Part shown: positions 15,578-23,379 of the stretch, piece by piece
Layout of the letters: each line of letters begins with the position of its first letter
How positions within the stretch are numbered: the first letter of the stretch is position 1
From: Streptomyces hokutonensis
GTDB taxonomy: Bacteria; Actinomycetota; Actinomycetes; Streptomycetales; Streptomycetaceae
Direction of reading: 5' to 3'
Length of the DNA stretch: 64,000 nt
Assembly (NCBI RefSeq): GCF_000376565.1
Contig: NZ_BARG01000031.1
Span: forward strand, 1-64,000
Position numbers and translations under genes: made by a program
The notes under the pieces: generated by a model
What the model saw: the letters and a program-made list of their open reading frames with translations, nothing else
Databases searched by the model: none
What the model was told of the DNA's origin: nothing

Positions 15578-17599
15578 ATGCCGGAGACCACACCCAAGGG
15601 GCTCACCAGGCTCGCCTTCGGTGGGGACTACAACCCCGAGCAGTGGCCGGAGAGCGTCTGGCAGGAGGACGTCCGGCTGATGCGGGAGGCCGGCGTCACC
15701 ATGGTGAGCGTCGGGATCTTCTCCTGGGCCCTGCTGGAACCCGAGCCCGGTGCCTACGACTTCGGCTGGCTCGACCGCCTCCTGGACCTCCTGCACGCCA
15801 ACGGCATCCGTGCCGACCTCGGCACCCCCACGGTCGCCCCGCCCGCCTGGTTCTACCGCGCCCACCCCGAGGCCCTCCCCGTCACCGCCGACGGCACCCG
15901 CTACGAGTTCGGCTCACGCGGCGCGATCTGCCACAGCAACGCCGACTACCGCGCCGCCGCCGCGAACATCACCACGCGGCTCGCCGAGCGCTACGCCACC
16001 CACCCCGCCCTCGCGCTGTGGCACGTCTTCAACGAGTACGGCGTCCCCGTCTCCGCCTGCTACTGCGACTCCTGCGCCGCCCACTTCCGCCGCTGGCTGA
16101 CGACGGCGTACGGAGGCGTCGACGGCGTCAACGAGGCCTGGGGCACCGCCTTCTGGGGCCAGCGTTACGGCGACCTCGGCCAGATCAACCCGCCCCGCCT
16201 CACCCCGACCGCCGTCAACCCGGCCCAGGCGCTGGACTACACGCGGTTCGCGGACGCCACCATGCGCGAGAACTTCATCGCGGAACGGGACATCCTGCAC
16301 CGCCTCGCGCCCGGCATCCCGGTGACCACCAACTTCATGGCCGCCCTCAGCCAGTGCGAGTCCGTCGACTACTGGGCCTGGGGCCGCGAGGTCGACCTCG
16401 TCACCAACGACCACTACCTGATCACCGACGGCCGCCGCACCCACGTCAACCTCGCGATGGCTGCCGACCTCACCCGCTCCGTCGCGGGCGGCGCCCCCTG
16501 GCTGCTCCTCGAACACTCCACCTCGGGCGTCAACTGGCAGCCCCGCAACCCCGCCAAGGCCCCCGGCCAGATGGCCCGCAACGCCCTGTCCCACGTGGCG
16601 CGCGGCTCCGACGGCGCGATGTTCTTCCAGTGGCGCCAGTCCCGGCGCGGCGCCGAGAAGTTCCACTCCGCGATGCTCCCGCACGGCGGCACCGAGACCC
16701 GTGTCTGGCGTGAGGTGGTCGAACTCGGCGCGTCCGTCGAGGAGTTGAGCGGAATACGCGGCACCCGTACTCAGGCAGACGTGGCCGTCGTATGGGACTG
16801 GCAGTCGTGGTGGGCGCAGAAACTGGAGTGGCGCCCCAGCCAGGACCACGACGCCCGCGAGCGCGCCGACGCCTTCTACGAGGCCCTCTACGACCGCCAC
16901 CTCACCGTCGACTTCGCCCACCCGGAAGCCGACTTGTCGGCCTATCCCCTTGTCGTCGTACCCGCCCTGTACCTGACGACGGAGGCGGCGGGCCGCAACC
17001 TCCAGCGGTACGTCGAGCAGGGCGGCACCCTCGTCGTCTCCTACTTCTCCGGCATCGTCGACGAGCACGACGCCGTCCACGAGGGCGCGTATCCCGGCCC
17101 GCTGCGGGACGTACTCGGCCTGACCGTCGAGGAGTTCTCGCCGCTCCTGGCGGGCGAGCGGGTGCGCGTCACCGGCCCGGACGGCTCCGAACTCACCGGC
17201 GACGTATGGACCGAGTTCGTGGTCCCGCACGGCGCCGAGACCGTGTGGACGTACGCCGAGGGCCTCACCGCAGACCACCCGGCCGTCACCCGGAACCGCC
17301 TCGGCGAGGGCACCGCCTGGTACGTGTCCACGCGTCTCGACGCGCACGGCCTCGACGCCCTGCTCGGCTGGGCCGCCGAGGACGCCCGGATCGCGCCGCG
17401 CGCCGAGCTGCCGTACGACGTCGAAGTCGTGCGCAGGGAAGGCGAGCCGGGCAGTTTCCTCTTCGCGATCAACCACAGCGCCTCGGACGTCAAGGTGCCG
17501 CTGGGCGCCGACGGCACCGAACTGCTGACCGGCGAGCGGGCCGCGGGCGGTCTCGCGGTTCCCGCCGGAGCCGTGCGGGTCGTGCGACTCGACGGCTGA
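15578..17599 (+). CDS. GH42 beta-galactosidase
   Basis: The 673-residue enzyme begins with the family signature FGGDYNPEQWPESVWQEDVRLMREAGV. The acid/base is Glu153 in LWHVFNEYG and the nucleophile is Glu312 in WLLLEHSTSGVNW. The Cys cluster SACYCDSCAAHF with an upstream ICHSN matches the zinc site of the GH42 A4 type. A trimerisation domain (DWQSWWAQKLEWRPSQDHDAR) and a C-terminal beta domain complete the usual length. There is no signal peptide, so it acts in the cytoplasm on imported galactosides. GGGAGAG upstream supports ATG 15578. Confidence 0.95.
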   Translation: MPETTPKGLTRLAFGGDYNPEQWPESVWQEDVRLMREAGVTMVSVGIFSWALLEPEPGAYDFGWLDRLLDLLHANGIRADLGTPTVAPPAWFYRAHPEALPVTADGTRYEFGSRGAICHSNADYRAAAANITTRLAERYATHPALALWHVFNEYGVPVSACYCDSCAAHFRRWLTTAYGGVDGVNEAWGTAFWGQRYGDLGQINPPRLTPTAVNPAQALDYTRFADATMRENFIAERDILHRLAPGIPVTTNFMAALSQCESVDYWAWGREVDLVTNDHYLITDGRRTHVNLAMAADLTRSVAGGAPWLLLEHSTSGVNWQPRNPAKAPGQMARNALSHVARGSDGAMFFQWRQSRRGAEKFHSAMLPHGGTETRVWREVVELGASVEELSGIRGTRTQADVAVVWDWQSWWAQKLEWRPSQDHDARERADAFYEALYDRHLTVDFAHPEADLSAYPLVVVPALYLTTEAAGRNLQRYVEQGGTLVVSYFSGIVDEHDAVHEGAYPGPLRDVLGLTVEEFSPLLAGERVRVTGPDGSELTGDVWTEFVVPHGAETVWTYAEGLTADHPAVTRNRLGEGTAWYVSTRLDAHGLDALLGWAAEDARIAPRAELPYDVEVVRREGEPGSFLFAINHSASDVKVPLGADGTELLTGERAAGGLAVPAGAVRVVRLDG

Positions 17600-17606
17600 G
17601 CCGACT

Positions 17607-17646
17607 CCCCTCCGCCCGCGAGAGCCGTGAGCCGCGGGCGGAGGGG
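17607..17646 (+). terminator. Strong hairpin after the beta-galactosidase gene
   Basis: A perfect 14-base stem pairs CCCCTCCGCCCGCG (17607-17620) with 17633-17646 around a 12-base loop, eight bases after the stop codon. Confidence 0.8.
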
Positions 17647-17673
17647 GACGTCCGACGCCCGGCGCGCGTGTCT

Positions 17674-17800
17674 TCTTGTGCGGCTGCGGCCATGTGGGTC
17701 CGCCAACTCATGCTCCGGAGGCGGGAGTTCGTTTCCTCTTGTGCGGCTGCGACGCTGTGGTTCGGCCAACGTCGTTTGCGGAAGCCGGAGTTCGTTCCCG
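17674..17800. repeat. Imperfect tandem repeat, 63-bp period
   Basis: Two copies start with TCTTGTGCGGCTGCG at 17674 and 17737 and both end in GGAGTTCGTT. The middles diverge but keep the same length. The surrounding gap of 368 bp (17600-17967) contains this repeat, the terminator and otherwise only the upstream region of the next small gene. The 63-bp period equals 21 codons, but no frame has a start or a plausible protein. Confidence 0.75.
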
Positions 17801-17967
17801 GCGGTCTCCGCGCGTCCCGCCCGTTGTCCCATGCCCCAGCGGCGACGGCCGTGCCGAACAGGAACGGTCGGTCCCGGACAAGGGGCACCGAGTCCGGGAC
17901 GAGGCGGACCGTGCTGCGGGAGAGTGGGAGGGCGCGGCAAGCGGCGCGCAGGACGGAGGGGCACGCC

Positions 17968-18249
17968 ATGCTGAGGACTCCGGCAAGTCAGCGGCGACTG
18001 GACATTCTGGAGTGGCTGAGAGATCCGGCCGCCCACTTCCCGGCACATCGGTATCTCGACGAGGTCGGGGTCAGCTCGGAGGCGGTGGCGGCCAAGCTGG
18101 GCGTGCCCCGCCAGGTGGCCGAGAACCACCTCGAACTCCTCGCGTCCCTGGGCCTGTTGCGCGCCCGGCGGATCCGGCTGCGGACCTACTACCGGCGCGA
18201 CGAGGTCCGTATCGCCGAGGTGGCCCGGATGTTCGAGAAGGGCTGGTAG
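17968..18249 (+). CDS. Small winged-helix (ArsR-like) DNA-binding protein
   Basis: The 93-residue protein is essentially one winged helix-turn-helix: RRLDILEWLRDPAAHFPAHRYLDEVGVSSEAVAAKLGVPRQVAENHLELLASLGLLRARRIRLRTYYRRDE. The C-terminus VRIAEVARMFEKGW could help dimerisation. The recognition helix and wing match ArsR-type regulators, but the metal-binding Cys of classical ArsR is absent. A GGACGGAGGGG ribosome-binding site precedes ATG 17968. It converges with the BrkB-family gene. The target and ligand are unknown. Confidence 0.85.
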   Translation: MLRTPASQRRLDILEWLRDPAAHFPAHRYLDEVGVSSEAVAAKLGVPRQVAENHLELLASLGLLRARRIRLRTYYRRDEVRIAEVARMFEKGW

Positions 18250-18257
18250 GCCGAGCG

Positions 18258-19121
18258 CTACACCGTGTCCTGCCCGGCGTCCGCCTCCTCCGGTGTCTCC
18301 GGTTCCGTGCGGAACGACGCGTCCGGGTCCCCGAACCGCTCGCACAGCAGCCTGCCCACCAGTGCGCCGCCGTAGAGCACGAAGCCGACGCCGACCAGCC
18401 AGGACTCCACCACCAGCACCGTGCCGACCGGGCCGTAGCTGACCGCGTTGGTGACCAGCAGCGGGGTGAACACCAGGTACGAGAACCAGCGCAGACCGAC
18501 CAGGCCCGCCATCGTGGCGAGCGCGCCCGGCAGCAGATAGCGCCAGTGGACCTGGCGGTTGAGCAGGAAGTGCGGGCCCCACCAGAAGAACAGCAGGCCG
18601 GCCGCCATGCTGAGCAGGATCCGGGGCGTGCCCGCGAGGACGTTGCGGGTCTGCACCTGCGCGTACAGATAGCCCATCAGCATGACCAGCCAGATCAGTT
18701 GGCGCCAGATGCGGTGCCAGGGCGCGCCGGCCGGGCGCCAGACGTGCTCGTAGCCGCTCTGCACACTCGACGCGAAGGACAGCCCGAACAGCGCGAGCAG
18801 CGCCACGCTCCAGGCACTGGTGGTGCCGATGACCTTGCGCGGCGGGGTGAAGACGTCGGTGAGCGCGCGGGCCGAGCGGCCGGACAGGTCCATGCCGTCG
18901 ACCAGCCACAGCGCGAACCCGCCGTGCCCGATCGGATCGGCCGCGGCCACCACGATCAGCAGCGGCGCCAGCGTGACCAGCGCGAGCGTCGCGAATCCCA
19001 TGGCCCGGTGCAGCAGCTCCAACTCCCGCCCGCGCCGGTTGAGTTCGGCGAGCCCGAGGCGCTGCCAGGCGGTGCGGACGCGGTTCACCGGGGTGTTCCC
19101 GCGCGGCGGGCGGCCGACCAC
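18258..19121 (-). CDS. YihY/BrkB-family inner membrane protein
   Basis: The 287-residue protein has six hydrophobic segments. The first follows a basic N-terminus (AWQRLGLAELNRRGRELELLHRAMGFATLALVTLAPLLIVVAAA). Later ones include YLLPGALATMAGLVGLRWFSYLVFTPLLVTNAVSYGPVGTVLVVESWLVGVGFVLYGGALVGR. This is the YihY/BrkB pattern; the family function is not settled despite old names such as RNase BN. The C-terminus is acidic (PETPEEADAGQD). GTG at 19121 is preceded by GGGGG at a good distance. It is divergent from the SMP-30-like gene. Confidence 0.85.
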   Translation of the reverse strand: MVGRPPRGNTPVNRVRTAWQRLGLAELNRRGRELELLHRAMGFATLALVTLAPLLIVVAAADPIGHGGFALWLVDGMDLSGRSARALTDVFTPPRKVIGTTSAWSVALLALFGLSFASSVQSGYEHVWRPAGAPWHRIWRQLIWLVMLMGYLYAQVQTRNVLAGTPRILLSMAAGLLFFWWGPHFLLNRQVHWRYLLPGALATMAGLVGLRWFSYLVFTPLLVTNAVSYGPVGTVLVVESWLVGVGFVLYGGALVGRLLCERFGDPDASFRTEPETPEEADAGQDTV

Positions 19122-19267
19122 GTCATGAGAGGCCCCCTTCTCACTTCTCGCCTGTCGGCAGCGCGATCCGGGTCACCGGGAATACGCTCGGCAAACGTGC
19201 CCGGGTGCCGCGATGACCGGGAAGAACAGCAAGCGTACGCGCGCCGGACCCAACCATGGAGGTGTTC

Positions 19268-20230
19268 GTGGACCGCCCCGAGGCACTGCTCGCCCGCCGC
19301 TACGTCGCGATCGGCGGCGTGGGCCCCGAGGACGTGGTGGCCGACGCCCGCGGCCGGGTGCTGACCGGCGTCGAGGACGGCCGCATCCTCCGCCTCGACG
19401 GACTGCTCGACCCCGAGTCGGCGCGGGTCGAGACCCTCGCCGACACCGGCGGACGGCCGCTCGGCCTCGAACTCCTCCCGGACGACGCCCTGTTGGTGGC
19501 CGACTCGGAACGCGGGCTGCTGCGCGTCGACCTGGCGGACGGAACCGTGCGCGTCCTCGCCGACTCGGTGGCGGGGGAGCCGCTGGTGGGCTGCAGCAAC
19601 GTGGTCGCGCTGTCCGACGGCAGCGCGTACTTCACCGTCTTCAGCCTCCGCTACCCGATCGAGCGGTGGATCGGCGACATCGTCGAACACACCGGCACGG
19701 GACGGCTGTTGCGCCTCGCACCGGGCGCCGACAGTCCCGAAGTCCTCCTGGACGGACTCCAGTTCGCCAACGGACTCGCCGCGAGCGCCGACGAGTCGTT
19801 CCTGGTCGTCGCGGAGACCGGCGCCCGCCGGCTGACCCGCTACCGCCTCACCGGACCGAAGGCGGGCGAGAGTGAGTCCTTCGTCGACGACCTCCCCGGA
19901 ATGCCCGACAACCTCTGGCGCGCCGGCCCGGACGGACCGATCTGGGTCGCGCTGGCCGGCCCGCGCGTCCCGCCGCTCGAACTCCTCCACCAGGCATCGC
20001 CCGCCGTACGGCAGGCCGCGGCCCGGGTCGCCGTGCGCGTGCCCTTCCGCCCCACCGGCATGATCGGAGCCATGGCGTTCGACGACGACGGAGCCGTCGT
20101 CCACCACCTCGTGGCGCACGGCTCGCCGTACCGGATGGCCACCAGCGTCTGCGAGGCCGCCGGGCACCTGGTGCTGGGCAGTGTGCGGGAGCGCGGGATC
20201 GCGCTGTGCGAGCCGCCCGCCCCGAAATGA
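19268..20230 (+). CDS. SMP-30/gluconolactonase/strictosidine-synthase-like beta-propeller protein
   Basis: The 320-residue protein has repeated propeller blades with GPEDVVADARGRVLTGVEDGRILRL, RPLGLELLPDDALLVADSERGLLRVDL, GLQFANGLAASADESFLVVAETGARRLTRY and DDLPGMPDNLWRAGPDGPIWVAL. These match the strictosidine-synthase-like branch of calcium-dependent hydrolases and lactonases. No signal peptide is seen, and the substrate is unknown. GTG at 19268 is preferred because GGAGG lies five bases upstream; an in-frame ATG at 19256 would lie on top of that ribosome-binding site. Confidence 0.82.
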   Translation: MDRPEALLARRYVAIGGVGPEDVVADARGRVLTGVEDGRILRLDGLLDPESARVETLADTGGRPLGLELLPDDALLVADSERGLLRVDLADGTVRVLADSVAGEPLVGCSNVVALSDGSAYFTVFSLRYPIERWIGDIVEHTGTGRLLRLAPGADSPEVLLDGLQFANGLAASADESFLVVAETGARRLTRYRLTGPKAGESESFVDDLPGMPDNLWRAGPDGPIWVALAGPRVPPLELLHQASPAVRQAAARVAVRVPFRPTGMIGAMAFDDDGAVVHHLVAHGSPYRMATSVCEAAGHLVLGSVRERGIALCEPPAPK

Positions 20231-20287
20231 CCCCGGCAGGTCCCCGGCGTTACCCTGATGCCCGGCCGCGAGCACTGCTCGCGGCGC

Positions 20288-20345
20288 GGCGGTGGGGCCC
20301 GCCGTACCCGAACCGCGGCAGAGGTGCCGCCAACGGTCCCTACTT
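20288..20345 (+). ncRNA. Fluoride riboswitch (crcB RNA motif)
   Basis: The sequence GGCGGTGGGGCCCGCC at 20288-20303 resembles the GGNGAUGG...CNCC start of the fluoride aptamer. AACCGC follows at 20311-20316, then a GC-rich arm GGCAGAGGTGCC, and GGTCCCTACTTG at the 3' side that can form the long-range pairs. It lies about 50 bases upstream of a CrcB gene, the standard genetic context. Binding of fluoride would turn on export. Exact borders and pairing need a covariance-model check. Confidence 0.78.
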
Positions 20346-20394
20346 GTAGAGGCGTGTGCCCCCGGGGCCCCCGACGAGTAGGAGACGTACGGCC

Positions 20395-20856
20395 ATGACA
20401 GCTCCCGAGGCCGAGAGCGTCCGCGCCCGACCACGGGCCCCGCGCCCGTCCGTCTGGCGCGGCCAGGGGCCCGTCGTCGCGGTGGTCGCGCTCGGCGGCG
20501 CGATCGGGGCCACAGGGCGCTATGCGGCCTCCCTGTGGTGGCCCGCGCAGAGCGGCGGATTTCCCTGGACGACGTTCTGGATCAATGTGGTCGGCTGCGC
20601 CGTCATCGGTGTCTTCATGGTGGTGATCACCGATGTGTGGGCCGCCCACAGGCTGGTGCGGCCGTTCTTCGGCACCGGTGTGCTCGGCGGCTTCACGACC
20701 TTCTCGACGTACGCCGTCGACATCCAGAAACTGGTCGACGGGGGCCATCCCCGCACCGCGCTGGCCTATCTCGCCGCGACCCTGCTCGCGGCCCTCGCGG
20801 CGGTCTGGCTCGCGGTGACGGCGGCCCGGCGCGTCCTGAAGTGGAGGCAGCGATGA
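20395..20856 (+). CDS. crcB: Fluoride exporter CrcB/Fluc, first subunit
   Basis: The 153-residue protein has an N-terminal tail of about 25 residues, then four membrane helices. Family marks are GGAIGATGRYAAS, PWTTFWINVVGCAVIG (the pore Asn) and GTGVLGGFTTFSTYAVD (the Phe-box and Na+ site loop). Fluc channels export fluoride as dual-topology dimers; here a second CrcB two genes downstream suggests a heterodimer. AGGAG precedes ATG 20395. It is the first gene of the riboswitch-controlled operon and overlaps the DUF190 gene by four bases. Confidence 0.95.
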   Translation: MTAPEAESVRARPRAPRPSVWRGQGPVVAVVALGGAIGATGRYAASLWWPAQSGGFPWTTFWINVVGCAVIGVFMVVITDVWAAHRLVRPFFGTGVLGGFTTFSTYAVDIQKLVDGGHPRTALAYLAATLLAALAAVWLAVTAARRVLKWRQR

Positions 20857-21233
20857 CCAGGCTGACCGGCAGCGCCCTGCGCGTGACCGTCTTCATCGGC
20901 GAGAACGACACCTGGCACCACAAGCCCCTCTACACGGAGATCGTCCACCGCGCGCACACCGCGGGTCTGGCCGGAGCCAGCGTCTTCCGGGGCATCGAGG
21001 GCTTCGGCGCCTCCTCCCTGATCCACACCACACGGCTGCTGTCGCTGAGTGAGGACCTGCCGGTGGCGATCGTGATCGTCGACACCGAGGAGCGCGTACG
21101 GGACTTCCTGCCGCAGCTCGACGAACTCGTCACCGAGGGACTGGTGATCCTCGACGACTGCGAGGTCATCCGGTACGTGGGCCGAACCGACGAGCCCCGC
21201 GAGACCGACGCGAAGGGTAAGAAGTCGTTGTGA
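20853..21233 (+). CDS. DUF190 family protein
   Basis: The 126-residue protein has the PII-like DUF190 fold pattern: LRVTVFIGENDTWHHKPLYTEIVHRAHTAGLAGASVFRGIEGFGASS, then PVAIVIVDTEERVRDFLPQLDEL and VILDDCEVIRYV. DUF190 proteins commonly sit between paired crcB genes in actinobacteria, so a role in fluoride handling, perhaps as a regulatory or sensory partner of the channel, is likely but unproven. The ATG overlaps the upstream crcB stop, and its stop overlaps the GTG of the second crcB, so all three are co-translated. Confidence 0.93.
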   Translation: MTRLTGSALRVTVFIGENDTWHHKPLYTEIVHRAHTAGLAGASVFRGIEGFGASSLIHTTRLLSLSEDLPVAIVIVDTEERVRDFLPQLDELVTEGLVILDDCEVIRYVGRTDEPRETDAKGKKSL

Positions 21234-21604
21234 ACTGGCTGTTGGTCGTCGCGGGAGCCGTCGTAGGCGCCCCGCTCCGCTATCTCACCGACCGCGCGGT
21301 GCAGACCAGACACGACTCCGTCTTCCCCTGGGGCACCTTCGCGGTGAACGTCACCGGCTGTCTGATCCTGGGCACCCTGACCGGAGCGGTCTCCGCCGGC
21401 GCGGCCGGCTCGCAGCTCCAACTCCTCGTCGGCACAGGCCTTTGCGGGGCCCTGACGACGTACTCGACCTTCTCGTACGAGACACTGCGACTGACCGAGA
21501 CAGGGGCGGGGCTCTACGCTGCCGCCAACGTCGTCGGCAGCGTGACGGCGGGCCTCGGTGCGGCATTTGTCGGGGTGTCGATCGCGCAGGCCCTGTGGGC
21601 GTAA
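21230..21604 (+). CDS. crcB: Fluoride exporter CrcB/Fluc, second subunit
   Basis: The 124-residue protein has four membrane helices with GAVVGAPLRYLTDRAV, FPWGTFAVNVTGCLILGTL (pore Asn) and GTGLCGALTTYSTFSYETL (Phe-box). It is shorter at the N-terminus than the first copy. Paired crcB genes encode antiparallel heterodimeric fluoride channels in other bacteria. GTG 21230 overlaps the DUF190 stop (GTGA). A hairpin follows the stop and separates it from uppP. Confidence 0.94.
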   Translation: MNWLLVVAGAVVGAPLRYLTDRAVQTRHDSVFPWGTFAVNVTGCLILGTLTGAVSAGAAGSQLQLLVGTGLCGALTTYSTFSYETLRLTETGAGLYAAANVVGSVTAGLGAAFVGVSIAQALWA

Positions 21605-21611
21605 GAAATCG

Positions 21612-21640
21612 GGCGGATCCCGCGCCTGTGCGGGACCGCC
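21612..21640 (+). terminator. Hairpin terminator after the fluoride operon
   Basis: GCGGATCCCGC near 21613-21623 pairs with GCGGGACCGC near 21630-21639 with one bulged base and a short loop. It begins about ten bases after the crcB stop and precedes the uppP promoter region. Confidence 0.6.
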
Positions 21641-21656
21641 CCCAGCGCTATTGTCT

Positions 21657-21666
21657 ACAGCACTGT
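21657..21666. promoter_or_regulatory. ACAGCACTGT palindrome upstream of uppP
   Basis: The ten bases ACAGCACTGT form half-sites ACAG/CTGT around a CA centre. The same sequence, extended to GACAGCACTGTC, recurs at 22613-22624 before the FadR-type regulator gene, suggesting a shared operator. The link is inferred. Confidence 0.4.
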
Positions 21667-21692
21667 CGACCAATCCCGAAGAACTGGATCTC

Positions 21693-22529
21693 ATGAGCGT
21701 CATCAGCGTCGGTCAGGCCGCCGTCCTCGGAGTCGTAGAGGGGGTGACCGAGTTCCTGCCCGTCTCCTCCACCGGCCATCTGAAGATCGTCGAGGGGTTG
21801 ATGAACATCCCCGTGGACGACGATTCCGTCGTCGGGTTCTCGGCCGTCATCCAGGTCGGGGCCATCGCCGCCGTGCTCCTGTACTTCTTCAAGGACATCG
21901 TGCGGATCGTCACCGCCTGGGGGCGCGGTCTGTTCAACAAGGAGGAGCGCTACCACCACGACTACAAGTTCGCGTGGTGGGTCATCTACTCGACCATCCC
22001 GATCGTGATCGTGGGCCTCGCCGCGAAGCCGCTCATCGACGGGCCGCTCGGCTCGCTGTGGGTGGTCGCCGCCTCGCTGATCGTCGGCAGCGGTGTCATG
22101 TGGGCGGCGGACCAGATGGGCCGGCACAAGCGCGGTGAGGACGACACCACCTTCAAGGACGCGATGCTGGTGGGCAGTTCACAGATCCTCGCGCTGCTCT
22201 TCCCCGGCTTCTCGCGCTCCGGCGCCACCATGTCCACCGGTCTCATCCTGGACCTGGACCGCGTCGCCGCGACCCGGCTCTCCTTCTTCCTCGGCATCCC
22301 GGCCCTGACCGGCGCCGGCATCTACGAGCTGAAGGACGCCCTGGGCGCGGGAGTCGGCGCCGCCCCGCTGGCCGTCGGCACCATCGTGTCGTTCGTGGTG
22401 GCCTACGCCTCCATCGCCTGGCTGCTGAAGTACGTCGCCAAGCACTCCTTCAACGCGTTCGTGATCTACCGGATCATCATCGGCGTCCTGCTGTTCGGGC
22501 TGCTCGGCGCGGGTGTGCTCAACAGCTGA
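21693..22529 (+). CDS. uppP: Undecaprenyl-diphosphatase UppP (BacA)
   Basis: The 278-residue membrane protein has the two signature motifs of the family: EGVTEFLPVSSTGHLKIVE near residues 15-33 and ALLFPGFSRSGATMSTGL near 165-185. About eight hydrophobic segments cover the rest. It dephosphorylates undecaprenyl diphosphate so the lipid carrier can be reused in wall synthesis, and raises bacitracin resistance. ATG 21693 starts at the family N-terminus; the ribosome-binding site is weak. A strong terminator with a T tract follows. Confidence 0.96.
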   Translation: MSVISVGQAAVLGVVEGVTEFLPVSSTGHLKIVEGLMNIPVDDDSVVGFSAVIQVGAIAAVLLYFFKDIVRIVTAWGRGLFNKEERYHHDYKFAWWVIYSTIPIVIVGLAAKPLIDGPLGSLWVVAASLIVGSGVMWAADQMGRHKRGEDDTTFKDAMLVGSSQILALLFPGFSRSGATMSTGLILDLDRVAATRLSFFLGIPALTGAGIYELKDALGAGVGAAPLAVGTIVSFVVAYASIAWLLKYVAKHSFNAFVIYRIIIGVLLFGLLGAGVLNS

Positions 22530-22551
22530 CACCGGACGGACGATCATGACG

Positions 22552-22602
22552 GAGGGCGTGAAGCCGGATTTTCAGGCTTCACGCCCTCTGTATTTTTCTT
22601 TT
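22552..22602 (+). terminator. Classical rho-independent terminator of uppP
   Basis: A perfect 14-base stem (22552-22565 with 22575-22588) closes a nine-base loop and is followed by TGTATTTTTCTTTT. It is the only hairpin in this window with a true T tract. Confidence 0.95.
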
Positions 22603-22612
22603 CCGACCGCTT

Positions 22613-22624
22613 GACAGCACTGTC
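22613..22624. promoter_or_regulatory. GACAGCACTGTC operator-like palindrome
   Basis: It overlaps a TTGACA -35-like hexamer at 22611-22616, 24 bases before the GTG of the FadR-type regulator, as expected for autoregulation. The core recurs upstream of uppP. Confidence 0.45.
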
Positions 22625-22647
22625 CCGTCACCCGGAGGATCACGTCC

Positions 22648-23379
22648 GTGAACCTGTCAGACAGCCAGACAGGTGGAGTCGGACCGCGGCGCGTCAGCGC
22701 CATGGAAGCGGTGCTCGTCCACCTCCGCGGCGCCATCGAGCGCGGCGACTACGCCATCGGCGACAAGCTGCCCTCCGAGGCCGAGCTGTGCCGCACCCTG
22801 GAGATCAGCCGACCCGTGCTCCGCGAGGCCCTGCGGGCTCTGCAGACCATGGGCCTGACCGTCTCCAAGACCGGCAAGGGCACCTTCGTGGTCGCCAACG
22901 CCGTGGAGGACCCCACCTTCGGCGACTACGCGGCCAGCGACCTGCTGGAAGTGCGCCGCCATGTCGAGATCCCGGTCGCCGGGTACGCGGCACTGCGCCG
23001 CACCCCGGAGAACCTGGACCATCTGGCCCACCTCCTGGACCGGATGGAACGGGAGACGGACACCACCGCGTGGGTCGCGATGGACACCCTCTTCCACCTC
23101 GCGGTGGCGGAGGCCGCGCAGAACCCGGTGTTCCGCCGGGTGATCGAGGAGATCCGCGACGCGCTGGCCCGCCAGTCCGCGTTCCTCAACGAACTCGGCG
23201 GCCGGCGCGAGCAGTCCAACCGCGAGCACCGGGCCATCGTCGAGGCGCTGATCGACGGCAGCGAGCCGGACGCCGTCGAGGCCATGTCCCACCACCTCGA
23301 CCGGGTCGAGACGACCCTCACCGACATCGTGCGCCCCGCGCGCACGGACACCCCCACGGAAGGCGGACCCGAGGCGTGA
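22648..23379 (+). CDS. FadR/GntR-family regulator (FCD domain)
   Basis: The 243-residue protein has a GntR winged helix (AMEAVLVHLRGAIERGDYAIGDKLPSEAELCRTLEISRPVLREALRALQTMGLTVSKTGKGTFV), then an alpha-helical FCD ligand domain with DLLEVRRHVEIPVAGYAA, DTLFHLAVAEAAQNPVF and REHRAIVEALIDGSEPDAVEAMSHHLDRVE, including the Asp/His metal-ligand positions. It is the first gene of the asparagine-use operon, so the inducer is probably an amino or dicarboxylic acid. GTG 22648 has CGGAGG upstream, and its stop overlaps the permease GTG. Confidence 0.93.
   Translation: MNLSDSQTGGVGPRRVSAMEAVLVHLRGAIERGDYAIGDKLPSEAELCRTLEISRPVLREALRALQTMGLTVSKTGKGTFVVANAVEDPTFGDYAASDLLEVRRHVEIPVAGYAALRRTPENLDHLAHLLDRMERETDTTAWVAMDTLFHLAVAEAAQNPVFRRVIEEIRDALARQSAFLNELGGRREQSNREHRAIVEALIDGSEPDAVEAMSHHLDRVETTLTDIVRPARTDTPTEGGPEA

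Noticed and set aside
17490..17969. Minus-strand frame running through the 63-bp repeat
   Set aside because: It reads the repeat as a 21-residue protein repeat, but the sequence has no fold character and overlaps the end of the GH42 gene. The repeat is better treated as intergenic.
18258..19121. Ribonuclease BN
   Set aside because: YihY/BrkB proteins were once named so, but the sequence is a six-helix membrane protein without nuclease residues.
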